This document shows, in pieces, positions 43,109 through 52,814 of a stretch of 64,000 nucleotides of DNA. The number at the start of each line of letters is the position of its first letter. Position 1 is the stretch's first letter. The stretch is from Verrucomicrobiia bacterium (lineage in GTDB: Bacteria > Verrucomicrobiota > Verrucomicrobiia > Verrucomicrobiales > DEV007). Made by a program: the position numbers and the translations under genes. The notes under the pieces were generated by a model that ran no database searches, was not told the origin of the DNA, and worked only from the letters and a program-made list of their open reading frames with translations. The stretch lies in the NCBI GenBank assembly GCA_030427505.1, contig JAUICH010000008.1:186001-250000 (forward strand), written 5' to 3'.

Positions 43109-45267
43109 ATTTTCTTTTCCCTTTATACTTGTTAGGAGCCGCGGCGGTGATTGCGCCGCTGCTCTATCATTTGCGGCGCCGGCCGCCGAAGGAGCACCTG
43201 CCGTTCAGCTCCCACATGTTCCTGGAAAAGAGCCCGGAACTCCTGACGCGGCGCAGTAGGCTGGAGCACCTGCTGTTGCTCCTCCTGCGTTGCCTGGCCA
43301 TTGCCTTGTTGGCCCTGGCCTTTTCCCGTCCGTTTTTGCGCACTGAGATGCCCGCGGTCGAGGTGACTGGGGCCGCCCGGCTGCTGATGCTGGACACCAG
43401 TGCCTCCATGCGCAGGGCGGGGCTTTGGGAGAAAGCGGTGGAAGAAGCCAAGGCCGCCATCGCCAAGAGCGGAGACGGAGACCTGCTGGCGCTGATGACC
43501 TTCGACCGCCAGCCATCGCTCAAGATGAGTTTTGAAGACTGGCGCAGCTTACCCGTCGAGCAGCGAAAGGAACGGGCGCGGCAGATTGTGGACGGATTGA
43601 AGCCCGGTTGGGCCTCCTCCGATGGAGGCGCGGCGTTGATCCAGGCCGCCGGGATCATGGATGAAGTCGTCTCCGCCGGTGAACAGGAAGGGAGCCGCGA
43701 TCGTCAAATCATCGTGGTGAGTGATTTTCAGGAAGGTCTGAACCTGGACGCGCTGGCCGGGTTCGCCTGGCCGCAGGACCTTGCCGTGGAGCCCCGCCTC
43801 CTCCAACCGAAGGATTTGGACAACTTCGGTTTGGCTCTGGTGGCCGCCCAGGCGGACGACGAAGCAGACGAGTTTGAAGAAGAAGCCGCCTCGGTTTCCG
43901 CTGGCGAAAGTGAGCTACCCGGGGAGAACATCCAGGTCCGGGTGCGCAATACGCGGGACTCCGCCGTGGAGCGTTTCTCACTTTATTGGAAAGACGAACC
44001 AGCGCGGGGACTGAAAGGCGGCATCAATCCCGGCGCCAGCCGCATCCTGACCGCGCCACCCCGGACCGATCCTACCAAGGACGGCGTGCTGGTGATGGAT
44101 GGCGACAGTGAAGACTTTGATAACCTGGCCTACGTGACCCGGCTACAGCCCCGGCCGGTGCGGGTGCTTTATCATGGGGAAAAAGTTTCCGAGACCGACA
44201 CGTCCTCCGCGTTTTTCTACTTCAGCCGGGCCATGCAGCCGACAGATACCTTCGAGCCGACGGTCAGTGTGCACAAGAAAGGCACGCCCGCGGAACTCCA
44301 GGACATCGACTTCGTTGTGGCAACCGCCTCCTTCGCCGAGGCTCAGTTACCGGCCTTAACCCGGTGGGTCGAAAATGGCGGCACCTTGCTCTATGCCATG
44401 CGTGAGGGCGACACTGGAGAGAGTCTTCAAGGGCTAACCGGGCTGACGGGCCTGAAAGGCAGCGAAGCCCAGGTAACTGAGTATGCCATGCTGGCGGATT
44501 TGGACTTCGAACATCCGTTGCTGCTCTCTTTCGCCAAAGCCCGGGTGCGCGACTTTACGAAGGTGCACTTCTGGAAGCACCGCTCGCTTTCCTGGCCGGA
44601 GACGGAGGACGGGAAAGTGGTTCGCGTGGCGAACTTCGACGACGGCCAACCAGCCTGGCTGGAGGTGCCTCGCGGCAAGGGGAAGGTCCTGGTGTTTGCT
44701 TCGTCGTGGGCGCCCTCGGACAGCCAGTTGGCCTTGTCCACGAAGTTTGTGCCGTTGCTCTATTCAGCTTTCCGTCTGGCGGGCTATTCCGCCAGCCGGC
44801 CGCCGCTTTACTACGTGGGTGACGTGTTGCAACTGCCGCCCGGAGTCGCATCCGTGACCCTTCCCGGTGGCGAAAGCCGGAAAGTTCCAGCCGCGGGGGG
44901 GAGCTTCGCGGAGACCAGCGAGCCTGGCATTTACACAGCTGACACCGGGACGCGGGTCTATTCTTACGCGGTCAACGTGGCGCCGTCTGAAAGCCGGGTG
45001 TCGCCAATGGAGATGGAACGCTTGAACGAGCTTGGCGTGGTGCTGGCGGCCACGGCAGATGGCGCTACCGGTGGCGCCGTGGCGGGAGAGAGCCCGGAAG
45101 ACACGCAGCGCAAACAGGCGGACCGAGAGCTGGAACAACATCAGCGCATGTGGTGGTGGCTACTTTTAGCGGCGGGAGCGATTTTGTTAGTGGAGACTTG
45201 GCTGGCTGGCCGTGCCCGCCGCGCCAGACCGGCGGCGGATACTTCCGCCACCGTTACCGCTGGTTAA
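43105..45267 (+). CDS. BatA-like membrane protein with VWA domain
   Basis: 720 residues from a GTG overlapping the DUF58 stop. The N-terminal BatA domain (MNFLFPLYLLGAAAVIAPLL, YHLRRRPPKEHLPFSS) has two membrane helices (about 4-22 and 55-75). A periplasmic VWA domain has a canonical MIDAS DTSAS (97-101). Further extracytoplasmic domains include a segment with GGTLLYAMREGD resembling a glutamine-amidotransferase-like fold. The last helix (WWWLLLAAGAILLVETWLAG) is near residue 690. It is the likely envelope partner of the MoxR ATPase. Confidence 0.9.
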   Translation: MNFLFPLYLLGAAAVIAPLLYHLRRRPPKEHLPFSSHMFLEKSPELLTRRSRLEHLLLLLLRCLAIALLALAFSRPFLRTEMPAVEVTGAARLLMLDTSASMRRAGLWEKAVEEAKAAIAKSGDGDLLALMTFDRQPSLKMSFEDWRSLPVEQRKERARQIVDGLKPGWASSDGGAALIQAAGIMDEVVSAGEQEGSRDRQIIVVSDFQEGLNLDALAGFAWPQDLAVEPRLLQPKDLDNFGLALVAAQADDEADEFEEEAASVSAGESELPGENIQVRVRNTRDSAVERFSLYWKDEPARGLKGGINPGASRILTAPPRTDPTKDGVLVMDGDSEDFDNLAYVTRLQPRPVRVLYHGEKVSETDTSSAFFYFSRAMQPTDTFEPTVSVHKKGTPAELQDIDFVVATASFAEAQLPALTRWVENGGTLLYAMREGDTGESLQGLTGLTGLKGSEAQVTEYAMLADLDFEHPLLLSFAKARVRDFTKVHFWKHRSLSWPETEDGKVVRVANFDDGQPAWLEVPRGKGKVLVFASSWAPSDSQLALSTKFVPLLYSAFRLAGYSASRPPLYYVGDVLQLPPGVASVTLPGGESRKVPAAGGSFAETSEPGIYTADTGTRVYSYAVNVAPSESRVSPMEMERLNELGVVLAATADGATGGAVAGESPEDTQRKQADRELEQHQRMWWWLLLAAGAILLVETWLAGRARRARPAADTSATVTAG

Positions 45268-45296
45268 ATGTGGATGGAACGAGAAGGCCTTTCATT

Positions 45297-45310
45297 CCGG
45301 CTTGAGCCGG
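45297..45310. promoter_or_regulatory. 14-bp perfect palindrome between the BatA-like and DUF4175-like genes
   Basis: CCGGCTTGAGCCGG lies in the only gap over 70 bases in the middle of the operon (45268-45349). It may be an mRNA hairpin or a protein site. Confidence 0.3.
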
Positions 45311-45349
45311 TGACGAAGGTGGGAACGAAAGAATGAGGAGAGACAGACC

Positions 45350-48300
45350 ATGATCGACCGAGTGCTAGCCAAGAAGCTGGAGCCGCTCATCGCGGCGGAG
45401 ACGCTTTGCCGCCAACGGCGCGTGATCGCCCTAACCTTTACCCTGGGGGCGGCCGTCCTGGCGGTCGTGGCGGCGGGTTGCGCCGCGGAGTGGTGGACGC
45501 TTTCCCGGTGGCCAGCGTTTGGGCTCGTTGCCTTGGTCTTGGTGGCGGGCTGGGCCGCCTGGAAACTGGCCGGCCGGATTCCGGTGGATCTCAGGACCGT
45601 GGCCCGCCGGGTGGAAGACGTTCACCCAGACTTGCAGGCGGCGTTGCTGACGGCGGTCGAGCAAGAACCTCAGAATGGAGAACGCCTGGGTTTTCTCCAG
45701 GAGCGCGTGGTCTTTGAAGCAGTCAGCCACGCCGTGGATCACCATGACTGGCGGAGCACGGGCCGGCGTCGCTACCTTGGCGCTGGCTGGTTATACGGAT
45801 TTTCCATGCTCCTGGTGGCGGTCTCTATCGGAGCGCTCATTTTTGCCACCGTCCCTCGGACTGTCGAAGTGATCGTCGAAAATGTCCCAGGGATTGAGGA
45901 GGAACCGCCGGTAGCAGAAATCTCCGTGACGCCCGGAGACGCCGAAGTAGAGCGGGACACGCGGCTGGTGGTGGAAGCGCGCTTCGAAGGAAAAGTACTT
46001 CCGGCGGGCGCGGACATCGTGATGACGCCCCTGGAAGAAGGGGCAGTGGAGACCCGCATTCCCATGCGCGGAACCGTAGAGGAAAGTGTCTTTGGTGGCT
46101 TAATTACCAAGGTAGAAAAAGACGCGGAATACCGGGTGGAGTTTAAGGGCGGGCAGTCTGAAACCTTTAAGATCACGACCTACGAGCATCCGCGAATGGA
46201 AGAAGCGGACGCTACCATCACACCGCCGGAATACGCCAAGCAGGAACCGAAGGAGATCAAGAACGTTCAGAAATTCAGCGTGCTGGAGGGGTCCAAAGTC
46301 GATTTCCGCATCAAGATCAACAAACCCGTGGTGGCGGCCGAACTCTTCGGCGAGGACGAAACGGTCATCCCGCTGACGCCCAGCGCGGACGATCCCACGG
46401 TGCTGGAAGGCAAGATGCAGCCGGGCGACTCCCAGAAGTACCGCGTGCACCTGGTGGATGCCGCCGACCGGGCCAACAAGCGGCCGCCGTGGTTGACGGT
46501 GAATGTGAAAAAGAACCTGCCGCCAAAAATCGATCTCACTTTCCCGAAGCGAGACGTGGCGGTGTCCGCCCTGCAGGAACTGCCGCTGGAGGCCAAAGTC
46601 TGGGACGATCTGGGCGTGACCCGCAGCGGAGCGACCCTGGTCTTCGACGGGAAGGAGAAAGACGTACTGCTGAGCGAGGAAGAACTGAAGGGCGGAAAGA
46701 AGCACGACCTGGAGACACTGCTCTCCATGGAAGACTACAAAGCCGAGCCACGTCAGTTGGTGGCTTACTATTTCTGGGCAGAAGACCAGGGCCCATCGGG
46801 CGAAACGCGCCGCTCCATGAGCGACATGTTCTTTGCCGAGGTTCGGCATTTTGAAGACATCTTCCGCGAAGGCCAGTCCGCCGGCGGTCAGGGCCAGGGA
46901 GAGGGCGGCGAGTCCGAGAAATTGCTGAAGCTTCAGAAAGACGTCATCAACGCTACTTGGAAACTGGTGCGCGACACCGCGGGCGGGAAGACCTTTGACC
47001 AAGCCGGGAGTGACGTGGATGTGGTGAAGCAATCCGAAGAGGTGGCCATCGGAAAAGTCCAGGAATCACTGGAACGCGTGGAAGACGCGGAGATCCGGGA
47101 GTTTTTCCAGAAGGCTGCCGAGTCCATGGAACAAGCCGTGGGTGAGTTGGAGGGCGTGCTGAACACGAAAGACACGAAGGAATTGACCACCGCTCTCGCC
47201 ACGGAACGCGCCGCCTACGAATGGCTCATCAAGGCGCAGAGCCGGGAGCACCAGGTGACGCGGGCCCAGAACTCACAAGGAAGCGGGCAGCAGGCACAAG
47301 AGAAGCAACTCATGCAGTTGGAACTAAAGCAGGAGGATCAACGCTACGAAGAACAGCGTGAAGCCACGGAAGAAGCGATGATGGATCCTCAGCAGCAAGA
47401 GAACCTGCAGGTCTTGAACCGGCTGAAAGAACTGGCCCGGCGTCAGGAGGCCATTGCGGAAAAGATCAAGGAACTGGAAAATCTTCTCGAAGAAGCCAAG
47501 ACCGAGGCTGAGAAAGACGAATTGCGCCGTCAGCTCAAGCGTCTCCAGGAAGAGCAGGAACAGTTGCTGCGCGACTTGGACGACTTGATGGAGCGCATGG
47601 ACGAACCGGACAACCGGCCCAACATGGCCCAGGAACGTGAGGAACTGGAGCAAACCCGCGAGAACGTGCGGGAGACCGCCGAGCAGTTGGAGCAGGAACA
47701 ACTGGCGGACGCCGCGAACTCCGCCACCCGGGCGCAGCGGGACCTCGAACAGACGCGCGATGAGTTCCGGGAACGCACCGCGAACCAATTTGAAGACGAC
47801 CTGCGTTCCATGCGCGACCGGGCGCGGGAACTCGCGTCCAACCAGGAAACCCTTTCCGGAAAAATGGATGAGCGCAATGAAACGGGAGATCCCTTCGACA
47901 GGGAAACAGGGCCCCTGGCGAATCTGGAACTGGGCCGGGAGATGCAGGAACAGATGGACTTGCTGGATGGCCTCTTGAAGGACATGCAGCGCGTCAGCGA
48001 AGAAGCGGATGTCGCGGAACCGCTTCTCTCCACGAAACTCTATGAAGCGGTGCGCCGGGCCCAGACCCAGCGGGTGGAGGAGAACCTGGCTGAAGCGCGA
48101 GACTATGTGAAGTTCGGCGCCAAGGACCGTGCCCAGGAAGCGGACGCCCAGGCGTCGCGGGGCATCGATCAATTGAAAGAGGACGTCGAACGCGCCGCGG
48201 AAGCGGTCCTCGGAAGCGAGACCGACGCTTTGCGCATGGCACAGTCCGAGCTGGATGATCTCATTCGGCAGGTAGAAGAGAAAGAAATGAAGAACGGTCA

Positions 48301-49303
48301 GGCCGGGCAGGAGGGACAGGCCGGGGAGACCAAGCCCATGGAACTGGCCGACGCCCGGGACTCAAAGGGTCAGTCCCCGGGCCAGCAGGGCAACCAAGGA
48401 GAGGAAGAAGGCGAGAAAGGCCGCCAGGCAGGGGCCGGTCAGCAACCGGGCCAACAACCTGAGGGCCAGGAAGGTCAGGAAGGACAAGGCCAACACCCCG
48501 GCAAAGGTCAGGGGCAGCAGGAAGGTAAAGAACCCACCCAAGCTGGCAAGGGCCAGCAACCGGGCCCCGGGCAAGGTCAAGAGGGTCAACTAGGACAGCA
48601 GCCGGGTCAAGGTCAGGAGGGGCAAGAACCCGGTCAGCAGGGCCAGGAAGGACAAGGTCAAGGCCAGGGCCAGGGGCAAGAAGGACAGCAAGCCGGACAA
48701 GGCCAGGGCCAAGGGGGTGAAGGCCAACAACCCGGTCAGGGACAAGGCACCGGTGAGCAGCCGGGCCAACAACCTGGCCAACAACCTGGCAAGGGCCAAT
48801 CGGGATCGTTGGCCGGTGGGATGACGGCGGGCGGCGCGGACAACGGCGGTGGCGGCGGGTCTGCCAACTATGGAGGTGGGGACGACCGGCGCCGGCGCCT
48901 GCTTGGGGGCGTGGGACGGCCCGCGTTTTTCGATCAAGCCTCCGAAGCCCGTCCGGAAGACGAGGCACCCCTGACGGGAGAAGAATTTGCCGAATGGTCA
49001 GACCGCTTGCGTAGCGTGGAGGAGATTCTGGAAATGCCCGACTTGAAAAACAACGCCGCCCGGGTGTTGGACAACGCGCGTTCCATGCGCATCGACTACC
49101 GGCGGAACAACCTGCCACCCCAGGTGGATGACATCCAGACGCGCATCATCGATCCGCTGGTGGAACTGCGCAGCCGCGTTTCCGAAGAGTTGGCCAAGCG
49201 GAACCAGGAGAATCCGTTAGTGCCCATCGACCGCGACCCGGTGCCGCCGGAATATCGCGACCTGGTGCGCCGGTATTACACTGAACTGGGAACCGGGCGG
49301 TGA
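45350..49303 (+). CDS. Giant DUF4175-like membrane protein with coiled coil and Gln/Gly-rich tail
   Basis: 1317 residues. Two membrane helices at about 25-70 and a third at about 145-167 (YGFSMLLVAVSIGALIFATV) anchor it. Periplasmic Ig-like domains follow (VEVIVENVPGIEEEPPVAEI onward, ATITPPEYAKQEP typical of DUF4175). Residues about 510-980 are almost entirely charged coiled coil (RREQEQ-type Glu/Gln/Lys/Arg heptads). Residues about 983-1155 are Gln/Gly/Pro low complexity (GQQPGQ, GQGQ repeats). A conserved helical C-terminus follows (EEFAEWSDRLRSVEEILEMP). It is a probable envelope scaffold of the MoxR system. It overlaps the next gene by 4 bases (GTGA). Confidence 0.82.
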   Translation: MIDRVLAKKLEPLIAAETLCRQRRVIALTFTLGAAVLAVVAAGCAAEWWTLSRWPAFGLVALVLVAGWAAWKLAGRIPVDLRTVARRVEDVHPDLQAALLTAVEQEPQNGERLGFLQERVVFEAVSHAVDHHDWRSTGRRRYLGAGWLYGFSMLLVAVSIGALIFATVPRTVEVIVENVPGIEEEPPVAEISVTPGDAEVERDTRLVVEARFEGKVLPAGADIVMTPLEEGAVETRIPMRGTVEESVFGGLITKVEKDAEYRVEFKGGQSETFKITTYEHPRMEEADATITPPEYAKQEPKEIKNVQKFSVLEGSKVDFRIKINKPVVAAELFGEDETVIPLTPSADDPTVLEGKMQPGDSQKYRVHLVDAADRANKRPPWLTVNVKKNLPPKIDLTFPKRDVAVSALQELPLEAKVWDDLGVTRSGATLVFDGKEKDVLLSEEELKGGKKHDLETLLSMEDYKAEPRQLVAYYFWAEDQGPSGETRRSMSDMFFAEVRHFEDIFREGQSAGGQGQGEGGESEKLLKLQKDVINATWKLVRDTAGGKTFDQAGSDVDVVKQSEEVAIGKVQESLERVEDAEIREFFQKAAESMEQAVGELEGVLNTKDTKELTTALATERAAYEWLIKAQSREHQVTRAQNSQGSGQQAQEKQLMQLELKQEDQRYEEQREATEEAMMDPQQQENLQVLNRLKELARRQEAIAEKIKELENLLEEAKTEAEKDELRRQLKRLQEEQEQLLRDLDDLMERMDEPDNRPNMAQEREELEQTRENVRETAEQLEQEQLADAANSATRAQRDLEQTRDEFRERTANQFEDDLRSMRDRARELASNQETLSGKMDERNETGDPFDRETGPLANLELGREMQEQMDLLDGLLKDMQRVSEEADVAEPLLSTKLYEAVRRAQTQRVEENLAEARDYVKFGAKDRAQEADAQASRGIDQLKEDVERAAEAVLGSETDALRMAQSELDDLIRQVEEKEMKNGQAGQEGQAGETKPMELADARDSKGQSPGQQGNQGEEEGEKGRQAGAGQQPGQQPEGQEGQEGQGQHPGKGQGQQEGKEPTQAGKGQQPGPGQGQEGQLGQQPGQGQEGQEPGQQGQEGQGQGQGQGQEGQQAGQGQGQGGEGQQPGQGQGTGEQPGQQPGQQPGKGQSGSLAGGMTAGGADNGGGGGSANYGGGDDRRRRLLGGVGRPAFFDQASEARPEDEAPLTGEEFAEWSDRLRSVEEILEMPDLKNNAARVLDNARSMRIDYRRNNLPPQVDDIQTRIIDPLVELRSRVSEELAKRNQENPLVPIDRDPVPPEYRDLVRRYYTELGTGR

Positions 49304-51669
49304 TGTTGTTTTCCTGGATAGCTCCTGGCGAGTCCCTGAGGATGGCGGGCGGGCAAGTGGCCTGGACCGTTGCGGGGATCGTGGTCTTGTTCGGGCTTAT
49401 CTTGTTGGTTTGGGACTACCGCCGTCGCAGGCGGCGTCCCTTGGCCGGCTGGATCGCATTTTTTGCAAAGACCGCGGCCCTGGCGCTGTTGGCCCTGGCC
49501 ATCCTGGAGCCGATGGTGACCGGGGAGTCTCCGCGTAAGGGGGCCAATGACTTCGTCGTTCTGGCGGATAACAGCCGGGGCATGATGCTGGCGAAAGGTA
49601 CGGCGGCGGATCCGCAAAAGGCATTCGCCACGTCTTCGGGCGAGCTTCCAGAGTGGATGGAAGAGCTGGAGAACACCTTCCGCGTGCAGTCCTTTGCCTT
49701 CGACCGCCGTCTGCGGCGTGTGTCAGATCTGTCGAGTCTGGACTACGCGGGCGAAGGGTCTGCCATGGGTTCTGCCTTGGGAGCTTTGTCAGACCGCTAC
49801 CAGAAGCGGCCGCTGGCCGGCGTGCTGGTGGTCACGGACGGAAACGCCACGGATGAGATCGATTGGGACCGGCTTCTCGACGAAAGCGAAAAATCCCAAG
49901 CCCCCATCTTTCCCGTGGTTGCTGGGGGCAGCGACGAACCGGACCTGGGCTTTACCGGCGCGGTGGTCACGCAGACTTCGTTTGAGGACGCTCCGGTCTC
50001 CGTGGCGGCCACCGTCTCCGCGCAGGGTTTTGCGGGGAAGTCCGCGGACGTAGTGGTGAAAGGCGAGGACGGAAAGGAACTGACTCGCGAAAACCATCTC
50101 TTTGAAGACGCGGAAGCCAGCCACGTCTTCAGTCTTCGCATACCCCTGGCCAAGCCGGGCGTGTCATTCCTGACGCTGGAGGTCGAAGAGTCCGGGAAGA
50201 AGCCAGACCAGGTGGCGGAAGCGACCGAGGAGAATAACCGCTACACCGTCGCGGTGGACCGGGGCGCGGATCAATACCGGGTGCTTTACGTCACCGGCCG
50301 GCCGAACTGGGAATACAAATTCTTCAATCGAGCCCTGAGCGGAGATTCCCAGATCCAGCTCGTCAGCCTGGTGCGGATCGCGAAACGGGAGCCGAAGTTC
50401 GAGTGGCGCGGAAGGGTGGGGGAGATGTCCAACCCCCTCTTTCGTGGGTTCCAGAATGAAGCGGTGGAAGAGTCTCAGCGCTACGATCAGCCGGTCTTGA
50501 TTCGCATGAACACGCGGGACAAGGACGAACTGAGCCAGGGCTTTCCGAAAGACCGGGAGAACCTCTTTGGCGAGTACCACGCCGTCATCATCGACGACCT
50601 GGAGGCGGAGTTTTTCACCCAGGAACAGATGACCCTCCTGGAGAACTTCGTCAGTCTTCGGGGCGGTTCGCTGTTGATGCTGGGCGGCCAGGAATCGTTC
50701 CAGCCTGGCGGCTATGATAAAACGCCGATTGGGCGCATGCTGCCGGTCTATCTCGATCAGTTGGACAGGAACCCGGCTTCCGAAGACGCGCGCTTCGATC
50801 TGACCCGGGAAGGAAATCTGGAGCCCTCTGTCCGTCTGCGGCCGGACGAGCGCGAGGAAGAGATTCGCCTGGCCATGATGCCGGGATTTTACGTGGTGAA
50901 CCGGCTGTTTGCCATTAAGCCGGGCGCCAGCGTTCTGGCGACCGTGAAGGACGATGCCGGTCAGACCCACCCCGCCATCGTCACCCAGCGCTACGGAGAA
51001 GGGCGCTCCGCCGCCATGACCGTGGGCGACCTCTGGCGTTGGGGGATGATGGATGAGAAGGCGCGGGAAGACATGGAGAAAGCCTGGCGCCAGTTGGTGA
51101 GGTCGCTCGTGGTGGACGTGCCGGACTTGATTGAGCTGGAAACCCGGCGCGAAGGCACCGATGCGGCGGACCGGGTCAATCTTTCCGTCCGCGTCCGGGA
51201 CAAAGCCTACCGGCCCCTGGGCAGCGCCTCGGTGAAATTCGAGATTACCGAACCCAGCGGCGAGGTCAGCGAACTCTACGCCGAACCCAGCCTGGCCGAG
51301 GCGGGGCTGTATGAGGCCGCCTACTACCCGGACTCTCCCGGTGGCTACCGCGTCCAGGCCGTGGTGACGGATGAAGAAAGCGAGCCACTGGGCACGGCGG
51401 AGACAGGTTGGAGCCTGAACCCCAATGCCGATGAATATCGCAACCTCCGGCCCAATCGCGAGCTGTTGGAAAAGTTGGCACAGCAGACCGGCGGTAAGGT
51501 CTTGAGCCTGGGTGAACTGGGCGAGTTTGCCTCGTCCGTGAAGGACCTGGACGTGCCCGTCATGGAAGTGTGGACCCGGCCCCTCTGGCATGCGCCCTGG
51601 GTCATCGCCATCATCCTGGCATTGCTGGCGCTGGAATGGGGACTGCGGCGTTGGAGTGGAGGCATATGA
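49300..51669 (+). CDS. Membrane protein with degenerate VWA and glutamine-amidotransferase-like domains
   Basis: 789 residues from a GTG overlapping the preceding stop. Two N-terminal helices (QVAWTVAGIVVLFGLILLVW, then AFFAKTAALALLALAILEPM). A VWA-like domain has a degraded MIDAS (LADNSRGMML). A class I amidotransferase-like domain lies at about 425-520 (FTQEQMTLLENFVSLRGGSL, GGQESFQPGGYDKTPIGRML), with no catalytic Cys at the nucleophile elbow. The last helix is WVIAIILALLALEWGLRRW. Such proteins accompany MoxR/DUF58 genes in Verrucomicrobiota and Planctomycetota; they are thought to be structural or sensory. Confidence 0.85.
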   Translation: MMLFSWIAPGESLRMAGGQVAWTVAGIVVLFGLILLVWDYRRRRRRPLAGWIAFFAKTAALALLALAILEPMVTGESPRKGANDFVVLADNSRGMMLAKGTAADPQKAFATSSGELPEWMEELENTFRVQSFAFDRRLRRVSDLSSLDYAGEGSAMGSALGALSDRYQKRPLAGVLVVTDGNATDEIDWDRLLDESEKSQAPIFPVVAGGSDEPDLGFTGAVVTQTSFEDAPVSVAATVSAQGFAGKSADVVVKGEDGKELTRENHLFEDAEASHVFSLRIPLAKPGVSFLTLEVEESGKKPDQVAEATEENNRYTVAVDRGADQYRVLYVTGRPNWEYKFFNRALSGDSQIQLVSLVRIAKREPKFEWRGRVGEMSNPLFRGFQNEAVEESQRYDQPVLIRMNTRDKDELSQGFPKDRENLFGEYHAVIIDDLEAEFFTQEQMTLLENFVSLRGGSLLMLGGQESFQPGGYDKTPIGRMLPVYLDQLDRNPASEDARFDLTREGNLEPSVRLRPDEREEEIRLAMMPGFYVVNRLFAIKPGASVLATVKDDAGQTHPAIVTQRYGEGRSAAMTVGDLWRWGMMDEKAREDMEKAWRQLVRSLVVDVPDLIELETRREGTDAADRVNLSVRVRDKAYRPLGSASVKFEITEPSGEVSELYAEPSLAEAGLYEAAYYPDSPGGYRVQAVVTDEESEPLGTAETGWSLNPNADEYRNLRPNRELLEKLAQQTGGKVLSLGELGEFASSVKDLDVPVMEVWTRPLWHAPWVIAIILALLALEWGLRRWSGGI

Positions 51670-51696
51670 GATTTTGACCGATTAGGAAGTAAAGAA

Positions 51697-52743
51697 ATGA
51701 TCAACCTCACGTCAGTCAGTCGCACCTTTCAGAGAATTGCCTTTTTGGTGTTTTTGTCAGGGTGTTGGTGCCTGTTCTCCGGGTCGCCGGTTGCCGCGGC
51801 CGCGCCCCAGCGTGGCTGGACCGTCCTGGTCGTGGTGGGAGCGGAAGGCGCGGAAAACTATGGCAAGGAATTCGATGAAGCCGCCCGCCGGTGGCGAGAT
51901 GCCTGTGGTCTGGGTGGGGTCTCCTGCGAGGTAATCGGTCTGGAGGCCAAAAAGGGCGGCAAGAGTGACTTCGACGCTCTGAAAGACGAACTCGCCAAGG
52001 CCGCGAAGGAAAAGAAAGAAACGCCCCTCTGGGTCGTGTTGATTGGTCACGGCACCTTTGACGGACGTTCTGCCAAGTTCAATCTACGCGGGCCGGACGT
52101 TTCCGCCCAGGAATTGGCCGCCTGGCTGAAGCCCGTGAAGCGGCCGCTGGTGGTGGTGAACACCGCCTCATCCAGTTCGCCGTTCCTGAACACCGTCGCG
52201 GGGAAAGACCGCATTGTTATTACCGCCACAAAGAGCCCGGACGAGATCTTCTACACTCGGTTTGGCGAGTACATGGCCGACGCCATTGGCGGCAAGCCGG
52301 AGGCGGATGCCGACAACGACGAGCAAGTCTCCCTCCTGGAAGCCTTTCTCTACGCCTCGAACCGCGTGCAGGAGTACTACGACAAAGAAGGACTGCTCGC
52401 CACGGAACACGCGATTATCGACGACAATGGCGACGGCAAAGGCACCCGGGCCGACTGGTTCGAAGGGGTTCGCGTAGTCAAGTCGCCCGCCGAGGGCGAG
52501 GAACCCGACGGCCTCCGTGCTCACCAACTCCACCTTGTTCCGAACGAACTGGAGGCCCTGATGCCCGAACCCCTGCGCAAGCAGCGGGACGAACTGGAGC
52601 TTCAGGTAAGAGCCCTGATCCGGCAGAAGGATGAATTGCCGGAAGATGACTACTATAAGAAGCTGGAGGCGCTCTTTCTGAAGATCGCGAAGATCTACGA
52701 TGAGGTTGAGTCCGGCCTGAAGCGGGAGGGCGACAGCGGATAG
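51697..52743 (+). CDS. Exported caspase/C13-like protein lacking the catalytic cysteine
   Basis: 348 residues with a strong ribosome site (AGGAAG, 7 bases before ATG). A signal peptide spans about 1-36 (IAFLVFLSGCWCLFSGSPVA). The domain has the strand-loop of clan CD peptidases: LWVVLIGHGTFDG with the catalytic-type His, then LVVVNTASSSSPFL where the active-site Cys would be expected. Thr/Ala/Ser stand there instead. Acidic DADNDEQVSLLEAFLYASNR and a C-terminal charged helix follow. It may be a pseudo-protease that binds rather than cuts. It belongs to the MoxR gene train. Confidence 0.7.
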   Translation: MINLTSVSRTFQRIAFLVFLSGCWCLFSGSPVAAAAPQRGWTVLVVVGAEGAENYGKEFDEAARRWRDACGLGGVSCEVIGLEAKKGGKSDFDALKDELAKAAKEKKETPLWVVLIGHGTFDGRSAKFNLRGPDVSAQELAAWLKPVKRPLVVVNTASSSSPFLNTVAGKDRIVITATKSPDEIFYTRFGEYMADAIGGKPEADADNDEQVSLLEAFLYASNRVQEYYDKEGLLATEHAIIDDNGDGKGTRADWFEGVRVVKSPAEGEEPDGLRAHQLHLVPNELEALMPEPLRKQRDELELQVRALIRQKDELPEDDYYKKLEALFLKIAKIYDEVESGLKREGDSG

Positions 52744-52814
52744 CCGCGTCTGACTTTTCTCGATCTGCTCGCCTTCCCTTTTGATCTTTTCCCACGGACG
52801 GCCATCTTGGGAAC

